Below, piece after piece: positions 54,545-62,109 of a stretch of 64,000 nt of DNA (the first letter of the stretch is position 1; the number at the start of each line of letters is the position of its first letter). The translations under genes were made by a program, and so were the position numbers. The notes under the pieces are model-generated. The model saw only the letters and a program-made list of their open reading frames with translations, was not told where the DNA came from and did not search any database. The stretch comes from an uncultured Clostridia bacterium (lineage in GTDB: Bacteria; Bacillota_A; Clostridia; TANB77; CAG-508). The DNA lies in the NCBI GenBank assembly GCA_944393295.1, contig CALXZR010000124.1, forward strand, positions 1-64,000, written 5' to 3'.

Positions 54545-56177
54545 TGTAGATTTATTAAAATCTTTGTTAATAAAGAAATCTAAAATGAAGTCTGAAAACG
54601 GAGTTTTAGAAATAGATAATACAGCTGATGGATTGAAGGCAAGAATGATAAGCATAGAAGCTAATAAACTCTATCAGGATAGTAGAGAAGGTTACAATCT
54701 TCTAAAGAATGAATTAAATTCTCAAACAATAAATGGTGGAACTATTACAGTATATGATGACGGTTCGTACAGTTTAAACGGTACATTTACAAGTCCAGTT
54801 ACATTGATTTATACAAATACATCTTTAAAATTGTCAGGCGATTATGTTTTTTATCTTTATGGAAAAACAAGTAAAAAAGGCATTAATTTACAAGGAAAAG
54901 AAAATGGTAGTACAGTTTCTTACATACTGTCTAGCAGTAATTCTGAGTACTTAAATAAGAACTATAGTGAAGAAACAGAATTAACACAATTATTTTCATA
55001 TATTCCAGTTGGCGCAAGTTTTAATAATGATTTGTTCAAGCCAATGATAACTAAGGGAACCGAAATAAAAGAATTTCAAAAATATGGTCAAAAACCTTCT
55101 CTTGAAGAAGAAAGTGAGATTGAAGGAATTACTGGAGATATTGAACTTAAATTAAATAATACCAATTTTTTAGATGAGTCTAAATTAGTAGAAAAAACAC
55201 AGTTGGGTATAATTTCTAAAATAGAGAACAAAAAAATTACTTATAGTGGAACCTGCACAGGCTCAGGAGCAGTTTTAGTTAATTCAATACCAATAGAATT
55301 AGATATAGGAGAATACTATTTAAACTGGTTCGGAGTGCATAAAAATCCGTATTTTACTTTAAGAAAACAAGACAGCACTTTCCTTCAAAATTTAGTAGGT
55401 TCTCCGACTTCAAATACAAAAATTACCATAGAAGAGAAAGATACTTATTTAATAGGTCTACACGGAATAGCTGGTCAAACTTATACTTCAGAAGATACAT
55501 CGTTTAATTTAATGTTAAGTAAGAAAAATAGTGTAAATTATGCAGAATATAAATCTAAAGATTATACAATTTCTATAGATTCTAAAGTTCTTTATGGAAA
55601 TGAAGATGTAAAGGATATGATTATATTAAAAGATGGTAAATGGAATTGGAAAAATTGTTGGAAGAAATACATTTTAGATGGAACAGAATTTAATTTTATA
55701 GTAAAGTCAGACTCAATATTAAATAATGTTTTCTTTTCAAAAACAATAACAAATATTTTAGCTCCTAAAAATAATAATGGTGTTATTAAAATATATTCTA
55801 ATTATTTTGCAAACAACACTTATGTTAATAAATTAGTTCTAGAGGATATTGTTGGATTCGGCGTTGCCAAAGATTCAAGAATACAATTCGGGTTTGGACT
55901 TAATAGTGAAATTAACAGTTTAGAATTAGCAAATGCAAAGCTTCAAGAACTAAACGCAAGTGGACATCCTTTGTATGTAATTTATCAACTTGCGGAACCA
56001 GAATATGAAGAAATCACTGATGAAACTCTAATCAGCCAATTAAATAAGTTGTTGTATCAACTTAAAGAATATGATGATGTTACATATATAAATTCAGACA
56101 AAGAAATTGAATTTGAGGTACTGGTTGAACAGGATAAATTAAGTATTTTAGAAAAAGGAGGAAATGAAAATGAATAA
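54522..56177 (+). CDS. Tail fibre protein A
   Basis: 551 residues; AAAGGAGAG upstream, though an ATG nine bases further in is also possible. N-terminal ~60 residues are helical. A series of beta-rich fibre modules follows, with NLLKNELNSQTINGGTITVYDDGSYSLNGTF, then YGNEDVKDMIILKDGKWNWKNCWKKYILDGTEF. The C-terminal segment LELANAKLQELNASGHPLYVIYQLAEPEYEEITD is shared with fibre B at 56259. Likely receptor binding. Its 3' end overlaps a leader ORF that carries an (AC)11 tract. Confidence 0.75.
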   Translation: MLKMKQSDVDLLKSLLIKKSKMKSENGVLEIDNTADGLKARMISIEANKLYQDSREGYNLLKNELNSQTINGGTITVYDDGSYSLNGTFTSPVTLIYTNTSLKLSGDYVFYLYGKTSKKGINLQGKENGSTVSYILSSSNSEYLNKNYSEETELTQLFSYIPVGASFNNDLFKPMITKGTEIKEFQKYGQKPSLEEESEIEGITGDIELKLNNTNFLDESKLVEKTQLGIISKIENKKITYSGTCTGSGAVLVNSIPIELDIGEYYLNWFGVHKNPYFTLRKQDSTFLQNLVGSPTSNTKITIEEKDTYLIGLHGIAGQTYTSEDTSFNLMLSKKNSVNYAEYKSKDYTISIDSKVLYGNEDVKDMIILKDGKWNWKNCWKKYILDGTEFNFIVKSDSILNNVFFSKTITNILAPKNNNGVIKIYSNYFANNTYVNKLVLEDIVGFGVAKDSRIQFGFGLNSEINSLELANAKLQELNASGHPLYVIYQLAEPEYEEITDETLISQLNKLLYQLKEYDDVTYINSDKEIEFEVLVEQDKLSILEKGGNENE

Positions 56178-56265
56178 ATCCTTGAAAGCATTGCAGGAGT
56201 ACACACACACACACACACACACTAGTATTTATCTAAAAGAGAAAAGAGGTGGTTCTGTATGTTAG
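56170..56265 (+). CDS. 31-codon leader ORF containing (AC)11, coupled to fibre B
   Basis: Starts at ATG 56170 with AAGGAGG seven bases upstream. Reads MNKSLKALQEY, then alternating Thr-His from the AC tract, then SIYLKEKRGGSVC and stops at 56265, overlapping the fibre B start (ATG 56259). With 10 or 12 AC units the frame would stop before 56259. So the tract length decides whether ribosomes terminate at the fibre B start codon. A real leader or the remnant of a fibre N-terminus; I cannot separate these. Confidence 0.5.
   Translation: MNKSLKALQEYTHTHTHTSIYLKEKRGGSVC
56201..56222 (+). repeat. (AC)11 dinucleotide repeat
   Basis: Eleven perfect AC units, very rare in bacterial DNA and prone to slipped-strand change. 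Lies between two paralogous tail-fibre genes, in the leader ORF. Confidence 0.95.
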
Positions 56266-57551
56266 TACCACCTCTTAGTTATTATAAAGAATTAGCAACT
56301 AAAAAGTCTACTAAAGAAAAAAATATTTTATTAAATAATTTTGAAAACGCAGAAACAGAAGGCACAGAAATAGATTTAGAAAACACAGCTGAAGCTCCTA
56401 TTGAAGTAGTAGAAATTGCTGGAAATACTACACAGAACGGCGAACCTAGTTTAGAAAACGAGGTAGAAGTTGAAGGTGTTTCTGGAGAAATTAATTATAC
56501 AGATAATATTGCAGAAAAAGAATTAGAAAATCAATATAGAAATAATGCTCAAAATGGTTCGATAATTCAAGAAAACAGTTTTAATTCATATATTGCTAAA
56601 ATTAAACCTAACAAAAATTATTTAATAAAAAATGGACATTCAAATATATGTCTGTTTGATAATAATATGCAATATATTACGGGATATAGTAATTTTCAAG
56701 AAAAAATAAATACAAAAGGAATTAATAATGTAGCTTTTATTACCGTAGCTGTCGAACAAAGTAAAGAAAGTACTTTTTCCATATTAGAAGAGTTTAGAGG
56801 AGAAACTGAAATAAGTTTAAAAAATAAAAATCAGCTTAGTTTAGAAGATGTAGCAGAGACTACTTATGTAGAAGCACAAGAACAGTTACATACATTTTCT
56901 TTAGGAGATTTAATATTATATGGCGACGAAAACGCAAGAGATGTTTTTAATGTAACAATAGACCAAGATTTTTACGAAAAAACAGGTTATAGAAAAATAA
57001 CTAATTTGGATTTAGTCAAAAATTGGAAAAAATACATATTAGACGGAATTAATAATAAATTTTTAGGTAAAGCAGGTACTACAAATAATAATATGTTTGT
57101 GACAGGTATACCTTTAAATATATTAGAAGCAGTAAATAATAATATAATAGTGAAAAGTTATTGCAATTATTTTAACGGGGATTTTTCAGTAAATAATGTA
57201 TTTTTAAATAATAGAATAGGCTATGGTATTTCTAACGCAGGAACACTACAATTTGGCTTTGGTTTAGAAAGTGATATTAATACATTGGAACTAGCAAATG
57301 CAAAATTACAAGAGCTAAACACAGCAGGACACCCTTTGTATGTAATATATCAATTGGAAACTCCAGAAACAGAAAATATTACAGATAATACACTAATAAA
57401 TAATTTAGAAAACTTTATTAATAATGTTTATACATATAAAGAAAAAACTTCAATAACTTCAAAATTATTTTTAAAATTAAAATATAAAAAAGATAAATAC
57501 TATGATTTAGAAAATCGAGTTAAAGCTTTGGAGGAAGCAAATAATGGATAA
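56259..57551 (+). CDS. Tail fibre protein B
   Basis: 430 residues; AGAGGTGG upstream. Begins LVPPLSYYKELATKKSTKEKN, then a clostridial fibre module IEVVEIAGNTTQNGEPSLENEVEVEGVSGE, a middle with NTTQNG-type beta strands, and a C-terminal half homologous to fibre A (WKKYILDGI, LELANAKLQELNTAGHPLYVIYQLETPE, NITDNTLINNL). Final coiled coil YYDLENRVKALEEANNG. Probably a second receptor-binding fibre; expression may depend on the (AC)11 leader. Confidence 0.72.
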   Translation: MLVPPLSYYKELATKKSTKEKNILLNNFENAETEGTEIDLENTAEAPIEVVEIAGNTTQNGEPSLENEVEVEGVSGEINYTDNIAEKELENQYRNNAQNGSIIQENSFNSYIAKIKPNKNYLIKNGHSNICLFDNNMQYITGYSNFQEKINTKGINNVAFITVAVEQSKESTFSILEEFRGETEISLKNKNQLSLEDVAETTYVEAQEQLHTFSLGDLILYGDENARDVFNVTIDQDFYEKTGYRKITNLDLVKNWKKYILDGINNKFLGKAGTTNNNMFVTGIPLNILEAVNNNIIVKSYCNYFNGDFSVNNVFLNNRIGYGISNAGTLQFGFGLESDINTLELANAKLQELNTAGHPLYVIYQLETPETENITDNTLINNLENFINNVYTYKEKTSITSKLFLKLKYKKDKYYDLENRVKALEEANNG

Positions 57552-57909
57552 ATTAATAGCTTATGCAATAGCTGCTGCATCATTTTTTAATGCTGTAAAA
57601 ACTATTGTTGATTTCTACAAAGAAAGAGTTAAAAAACCAGTTGATAATGTGATTAGTAGGAATATTAAACAAGAAATAGCACCAGTAACAAGTGAATTAA
57701 AAGAAATAAAAGAAGATATTCAGCGATTAGATAAAAACCAATGTAAAAATTATTTAATCGAATTTCTTGAAGATATGAAAAAAGGTGTTAAAAAGACAGA
57801 TATAGAAAAGAAAAGAGCTTCTGAAGTATATGATCATTATAAAAATGACTTACATCTTAATTCCTATATACACGATGGCTGGGAAACTTATATGAAAGGA
57901 GAAAAATAA
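57544..57909 (+). CDS. Lysis-module protein, coiled coil
   Basis: 121 residues overlapping fibre B by 8 bases. N-terminal helix (LIAYAIAAASFFNAVKTIVDFYKER) is weakly hydrophobic. A coiled segment (VTSELKEIKEDIQRLDKNQ) and a helical C-terminus (NYLIEFLEDMKKGVKKTDIEKKRASEVYDHYKNDLHLNSYIHDGWETY) match an unnamed phage family that sits just before the holin. May be a holin partner. Confidence 0.7.
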   Translation: MDKLIAYAIAAASFFNAVKTIVDFYKERVKKPVDNVISRNIKQEIAPVTSELKEIKEDIQRLDKNQCKNYLIEFLEDMKKGVKKTDIEKKRASEVYDHYKNDLHLNSYIHDGWETYMKGEK

Positions 57910-57911
57910 AA

Positions 57912-58199
57912 ATGGATATTATGCAAATAATACTTTTAGCAGTAGTTGTTATAATTACTGTTTTTTTTATTATATGGAAAATATATAAAGATGGATTAAG
58001 AAAAACGGTTATTGATTTAATAGTAAGGGTAGAGGAAACTCTTGAAGATAATGAGGAAAAATTTAATACTGTAGTAATGGGAATTTTATCAAAACTACCT
58101 TTTCCATTTAATATTTTTATAACAACAACTACAATAGAAAATTTTGTTCAAAAAACATTTGATGAAGTGAAAAAAGCGTTAGATTATCAAAAGAACTAA
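57912..58199 (+). CDS. Holin-like membrane protein
   Basis: 95 residues with a single N-terminal membrane helix (about 4-24, MQIILLAVVVIITVFFIIWKIYK) and an amphipathic charged C-terminus (LIVRVEETLEDNEEKFNTVVMGILSKLPFPFNIF). Position between the fibre genes and the endolysin, and small size, fit a holin of the LLH type. Family assignment is tentative. Confidence 0.68.
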   Translation: MDIMQIILLAVVVIITVFFIIWKIYKDGLRKTVIDLIVRVEETLEDNEEKFNTVVMGILSKLPFPFNIFITTTTIENFVQKTFDEVKKALDYQKN

Positions 58200-58216
58200 T
58201 TTATTAATATAATATA

Positions 58217-58260
58217 GAAAAGCCTTAAATTTTATTCTGATAAGTTTAAGGCTTTGTTTT
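58217..58260 (+). terminator. Intrinsic terminator within the lysis module
   Basis: AAAGCCTTAAA and TTTAAGGCTTT arms (58219-58229 and 58245-58255) followed by T-rich sequence, between the holin-like gene and the next small gene. Confidence 0.75.
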
Positions 58261-58274
58261 TAATGGAGGGAAAA

Positions 58275-58562
58275 ATGAAAAAGGAAAATTTAATAAGTAT
58301 TTTTGATACAGCAATTTTAATGAAGAATGATATAGCTGTAGAAGTTACTGTACCAGGACAAAAAACTACAGAAGTAATTTTAACAAGAGCTGAAAATTTA
58401 GAAAATAAATTAGCTTTTTATAAAAAAGCTTATGATGAAGATGGTGTTCATTGCATGAATAAAGATGTAAGAATTGTTGATGCTTGGTGTGTTAACTTTT
58501 TTAAATATTATGATAGAAAATCTGGAGAGATTTTTTCAAATTTAGATAAGAAAGAGGAATAA
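58275..58562 (+). CDS. Phage protein of unknown function, paralogue of 39031-39294
   Basis: 95 residues; start 58275 with GGAGGG upstream. Shares layout with the protein beside HNH (NDIAVEVTVPGQKTTEVILTRAENLENKLAFYKKAYDED, then VRIVDAWCVNFFKYYD). One copy lies before packaging and the other before the endolysin. Its place after a terminator and 4 bases before the endolysin suggests co-expression with lysis. Function unknown. Confidence 0.65.
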   Translation: MKKENLISIFDTAILMKNDIAVEVTVPGQKTTEVILTRAENLENKLAFYKKAYDEDGVHCMNKDVRIVDAWCVNFFKYYDRKSGEIFSNLDKKEE

Positions 58563-58566
58563 TATT

Positions 58567-59541
58567 ATGAATTTAGATGAATTTGTAAAAAACTATCTCG
58601 GTAAAGCAGTAGACTATGACGGCGGATATGGTGTTCAATGTGTCGACTTGATAAAATTATATGTAGATAAAGTTTTTAATATTAAAATAGGTGCTATAGG
58701 AAACGCTGAAGCATATTATCGAAGATATGATGAAGTTCCTTTATTAAGAGATAATTTTGAAAAAATAGCAAATACAGTAAATTTCGTGCCTCAAAAAGGC
58801 GACATCTGTATCTGGGGAACTGATTTAAGTAAAACTGGTCATATATCAATTGCAACAGGCGAAGGAGATACTTCATGTTTTAACAGTTGGGACCAGAATT
58901 GGGGAAGTAAGGAAATGAAAGTAGTAAGACACAACTATAATGGATTTGAAGGAGTTCTTAGATATAAAAATAAAGAAGATGGCCAAGAAAATGAGCAAAC
59001 TGAAAATTCAGTTCAAGAAGAAAACCTGGACGACTTACTTTTTGATGCAGATTTATATTATTCACTTTATCCAGATTTGCAAGATGCTTTTGGGAGAGAT
59101 TATAATAAGTTGAAAGAGCATTGGTTGATTTTTGGAATTAACGAAGGTAGAAGAGGCAGCTATGTATTTGATGTACACTATTACTTTGCTGCATACGAGG
59201 ACTTAAGAAAAGCAATAGGACCAAACTGCAGAGAGCTTTATAATCATTTTAAAGCCTTTGGTATAAAAGAAGGCAGGAAGGCTTCGAACGAGTTCGAAGT
59301 TGGTGCATACGCCTACTTTAATAAAGATTTAAAAGATGCTTATGGAGCTGATTATAAAAAGCATATTGAACACTTTATAAAAATTGGAATTTCCGAATTA
59401 AGAAAAACAAGCTCTACATTTAATGTAGAAATTTATAAAAATAATTATGCAGATCTAAGAGATGCGTTTGGAGATAATATAAAAGAATACTATAAGCATT
59501 ATATAATGTATGGATCTGCTGAAGGCAGAAAAGCTATATAA
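58567..59541 (+). CDS. CHAP-domain endolysin with four C-terminal repeats
   Basis: 324 residues. CHAP domain (1-135): nucleophile Cys25 in GYGVQCVDLIKLY, His in KTGHISIATG, and NSWDQNWGS. A Glu/Gln linker follows. Residues about 156-324 are four ~41-residue repeats, each with Y-DL-DAFG-D, a helix with H, then a FGI-EGR motif (examples: YYSLYPDLQDAFGRDY, FGINEGRRGS; NYADLRDAFGDN, YGSAEGRKAI). These should bind the host wall. Amidase or endopeptidase cleavage of peptidoglycan at lysis. Confidence 0.88.
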   Translation: MNLDEFVKNYLGKAVDYDGGYGVQCVDLIKLYVDKVFNIKIGAIGNAEAYYRRYDEVPLLRDNFEKIANTVNFVPQKGDICIWGTDLSKTGHISIATGEGDTSCFNSWDQNWGSKEMKVVRHNYNGFEGVLRYKNKEDGQENEQTENSVQEENLDDLLFDADLYYSLYPDLQDAFGRDYNKLKEHWLIFGINEGRRGSYVFDVHYYFAAYEDLRKAIGPNCRELYNHFKAFGIKEGRKASNEFEVGAYAYFNKDLKDAYGADYKKHIEHFIKIGISELRKTSSTFNVEIYKNNYADLRDAFGDNIKEYYKHYIMYGSAEGRKAI

Positions 59542-59564
59542 CTTCAGAATTTAAAAATAAAACA

Positions 59565-59602
59565 TAAAAAGGATTCAAGTTTTTTATTTGAATCCTTTTT
59601 AT
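59565..59602 (+). terminator. Strong terminator after the endolysin
   Basis: ATAAAAAGGATTCAA and TTGAATCCTTTTTAT form a long perfect stem around a T-rich loop. Ends the phage late operon. Confidence 0.88.
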
Positions 59603-59730
59603 GTCATCTTTTGGATATTAAAGTATACTATGTATTTATTATACATTATTTCTGCAATTTAGTCAATTTTTTAAGAATTTTACTTTGTTATCATAGTATT
59701 TATTATTTAATATAATAACAAAATATAATA

Positions 59731-60222
59731 CTACATTTTACAAGAGGTTGCAATTTGAAGATAATTTATACTATTTTTTATATTATTATAGATTTCTAAA
59801 TCAATATATCTTTTTTTAAATTTCGAAGATTTAGAAATTTTGCTTATAATTTCATCAATTTCTAAATTAATTTCATCATTGCTTTTTTTATCTATATTTG
59901 TAACAGTATAAATTTCTTCATCTGGATATAGTTTAAAATCTCTTTTTCCATTACGAACAATTTTATTTTTACTTGATTGGTAAGCAACTTGCACCACAAT
60001 TTTATAATTTACAATTCCTATGCATATGTAAGCTATAATTTCATTATATTGCCAAGATAATTGATTATATTGTTCTTTTGAAAATATGTATTTTCCTAAA
60101 TATGTTTTTGAATTTTTGTTAGCTTTTATATCATTTAATAATTTTTCTGATAATTCAGAACTTTCTTTATCATATGCATCTTCTGAAATTCTATAAATTG
60201 GTATATCATAAATTTTTATCAT
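59731..60222 (-). CDS. Unknown prophage-end gene with its own promoter (candidate conversion gene)
   Basis: 163 residues, leftward, against the late operon, between the endolysin terminator and attR. RBS AGGAGGTTA. Opens MIKIYDIPIYRISEDAYDKESSELSEKLLNDI, then KNSKTYLGKYIFSKEQYNQLSWQYNEIIAYICIGIVNYKIVVQVAYQSSKNKI, a beta-rich core, then an acidic helical C-terminus. No family recognised and no membrane or secretion signal. Position and separate promoter mark it as a moron or accessory gene expressed in the lysogen; defence or regulation are possibilities only. Confidence 0.65.
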   Translation of the reverse strand: MIKIYDIPIYRISEDAYDKESSELSEKLLNDIKANKNSKTYLGKYIFSKEQYNQLSWQYNEIIAYICIGIVNYKIVVQVAYQSSKNKIVRNGKRDFKLYPDEEIYTVTNIDKKSNDEINLEIDEIISKISKSSKFKKRYIDLEIYNNIKNSINYLQIATSCKM

Positions 60223-60242
60223 ATAATTAACCTCCTATATAA

Positions 60243-60272
60243 ATTATATCATCCAATATGATATATAATCAA
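60243..60272 (-). promoter_or_regulatory. Promoter and operator of the prophage-end gene
   Basis: On the minus strand TTGATT (60272-60267), 18-base spacer, TATAAT (60248-60243). The spacer region holds an inverted repeat TATATCAT (60245-60252)/ATGATATA (60258-60265), a likely operator for a repressor or for autoregulation. Confidence 0.6.
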
Positions 60273-60365
60273 TATAAATCTTTAAATTTACTAATTTGAA
60301 ATATATTATTGATACTTTTTTAACACTTTCTAAAATATTTAAAACTGTTCATATAACAATGTGGT

Positions 60366-60380
60366 CCAGTTGGAGCACCA
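60366..60380. other. attR core
   Basis: 15-bp CCAGTTGGAGCACCA, identical to attL. Directly followed by the original ferredoxin ending. Confidence 0.88.
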
Positions 60381-60398
60381 AAATTAGAAAACAATTAG
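60366..60398 (+). pseudogene. Displaced 3' end of the ferredoxin gene
   Basis: Reads PVGAPKLENN-stop in the ferredoxin frame. It was the natural C-terminus of the gene at 26171 before phage integration. Not expressed on its own. Confidence 0.88.
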
Positions 60399-60421
60399 TA
60401 AATAAAATAATATGTAAAATT

Positions 60422-60460
60422 AAAAATTCTTGCTTGTATAAAATAGGCAAGAATTTTTTT
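60422..60460 (+). terminator. Original terminator of the ferredoxin gene
   Basis: AAAAATTCTTGC and GCAAGAATTTTT form a stem followed by T8. Now separated from the gene by the prophage; the lysogen's ferredoxin transcript must end elsewhere. Confidence 0.82.
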
Positions 60461-60559
60461 TTGTAAAATTTTTATATATTTAATACTTTATTTTTTTATC
60501 AAAATGTAGTACAATATCAAAAAGCGATTAAATGTTCGCATATAAAAGGAGGCATCTGG

Positions 60560-60904
60560 ATGGATAGAGAAGTAATTATTAGTGAAAAATTAATAGATGA
60601 AAAAGATATTATACTAAAATATATTGGGACAGAGATATATAAATTGCGTAAAAAAAGAAAACTAACAATAGAAGATATTTCAAATAAAACTTTTTTATCT
60701 GAAAGCTATATAAGAGCAATAGAAAAAGGAATTTATGCATGTTCAATTATTAATTTTTTAAAAATTTGTTTAGCTTTAAAAGTTGAACCAAATATGTTTT
60801 TAGAAGAATATACAATATGTAAAACAGGAGAAATAAGTAAGTATTTACAAGGAGAAGATAAAAATATAGGAAAAAATATAGTTCAATTTTTGAAAACACA
60901 GTAA
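60560..60904 (+). CDS. XRE-family transcriptional regulator
   Basis: 114 residues with AAAGGAGG. After a 24-residue lead, an HTH_XRE domain (LRKKRKLTIEDISNKTFLSESYIRAIEKG) and CLALKVEPNMFLEEY. A C-terminal tail of 30 residues carries no known domain. Host gene, first after the prophage; targets unknown. Confidence 0.82.
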   Translation: MDREVIISEKLIDEKDIILKYIGTEIYKLRKKRKLTIEDISNKTFLSESYIRAIEKGIYACSIINFLKICLALKVEPNMFLEEYTICKTGEISKYLQGEDKNIGKNIVQFLKTQ

Positions 60905-60964
60905 ATTATATTTTAATTTAAGTATTTTGTAGAAAAAACATATATTATGTGGTAGAATAGTAAC

Positions 60965-62068
60965 ATGAATAGATTTAAAGATATAATAAATAAAATAGTA
61001 AATAATTTAATAAGATTAGGTAAAAACATTGGAAAATTTATAAAATCCATACCAATTAAAGTGAAAATTATTTCTTTAATTATATTAGTTCTAATTGTTG
61101 CAATAGTATTAATTTCAATAATTGTAATCAACCAAAAGAGTAAACAAAAATATGTAATGTATGATGGAACAAATATAAGTGAAAGCAAATATCCAGGATA
61201 CAAAGAATTAATTGATAGCTTGCAAGAAAGTCATCCAAATTGGACTTTTACACTTTTTTATACAAGGCTAGATTGGGAAGAAGTAATTGAAAATGAAGGT
61301 CATTCAGACTTAAGAAAGAATCCTTTAAATTTAATTCCTGATTCCTCTAAATACCCAGAAAGCTGGAAATGCGAGGTGTGTGGAGATAAAACCTATGATA
61401 ATGGAACTTGGCTTTGTGCATCAGATAGAGCAATAATGTATCAAATGGATCCAAGAAATATTTTAAATGATGATAATATATTTCAATTTGCAGAGTTAAA
61501 ATATACAGAAGGAGCTCAAACAGTAGAAGGAATAATGTCACTTACAGAAGATACCTTTTTAGAAGGAGAAAATGTTGCTGAGGCTTTAATCCAAGCAGGA
61601 AAAAATGCTAATGTAGATGCATATTTTATTACTTCTAGATTAATACAAGAGCAAGGAAGAGACGGAACTGTTTTATCAAAAGGATATGAATATAATGGAA
61701 CAGTAATATATAATCCATTTAATATAAATGCCACTGGAAATTCAAGAGATGAAATAATTGAAAATGCTGCTAAATATGCATATGAGCAAGGTTGGGATAG
61801 TATAGAAAAAGCTTTAATTGGTGGCGTAGATTTTGTAAAAATAGGTTATATAAATATAGGTCAAAATACACTATATTTACAAAAATTTGATGTTGTAAAT
61901 ATGGACGAAAGATTATATTCACACCAATATATGCAAAATTTACTTGCTCCTAAGTCAGAAGCAAGTAATATGAAATCTATATATGAAGTATCAGATACTG
62001 TAGACTCTAATTTGAACTTTATAATACCATTATATGAAAATATGCCGGTAGAATTTTCAGAATATTAA
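60965..62068 (+). CDS. Membrane-anchored N-acetylglucosaminidase (GH73-like)
   Basis: 367 residues. Basic cytoplasmic N-terminus, one membrane helix (about 33-58, IISLIILVLIVAIVLISIIVI). The external part begins YPGYKELIDSLQESHPNWTFTLFYTRLDWEEVI, typical of LytD-like glucosaminidases. The glucosaminidase domain has GIMSLTEDTFLEGENVAEALIQAG, catalytic Glu likely in SRLIQEQGRDGT, and YNPFNINATG. Cleaves GlcNAc-MurNAc in cell-wall turnover. CEVCGDKTYDNGTWLCASD near residue 130 is an unusual Cys-containing insert. Weak ribosome binding site. Confidence 0.82.
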   Translation: MNRFKDIINKIVNNLIRLGKNIGKFIKSIPIKVKIISLIILVLIVAIVLISIIVINQKSKQKYVMYDGTNISESKYPGYKELIDSLQESHPNWTFTLFYTRLDWEEVIENEGHSDLRKNPLNLIPDSSKYPESWKCEVCGDKTYDNGTWLCASDRAIMYQMDPRNILNDDNIFQFAELKYTEGAQTVEGIMSLTEDTFLEGENVAEALIQAGKNANVDAYFITSRLIQEQGRDGTVLSKGYEYNGTVIYNPFNINATGNSRDEIIENAAKYAYEQGWDSIEKALIGGVDFVKIGYINIGQNTLYLQKFDVVNMDERLYSHQYMQNLLAPKSEASNMKSIYEVSDTVDSNLNFIIPLYENMPVEFSEY

Positions 62069-62109
62069 TAGACAAAATAAGTTAAATAAGTAATTTAAGG
62101 AATATACAA

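Larger units (their letters stand above)
26315..60380. mobile_element. Complete-looking ~34 kb siphovirus-type prophage
   Basis: Bounded by a 15-bp direct repeat CCAGTTGGAGCACCA at 26315-26329 (attL) and 60366-60380 (attR), both within ferredoxin coding sequence. Excision between them would restore the host gene. Inside lie, in standard order, a serine recombinase, repressor and Cro, replication, late regulator, HNH, terminase, portal, protease, HK97 capsid, connectors, tail, tape measure, fibres, holin-like genes and endolysin. Several small early genes are broken, so it may be partly decayed, but all virion modules read through. Confidence 0.95.
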
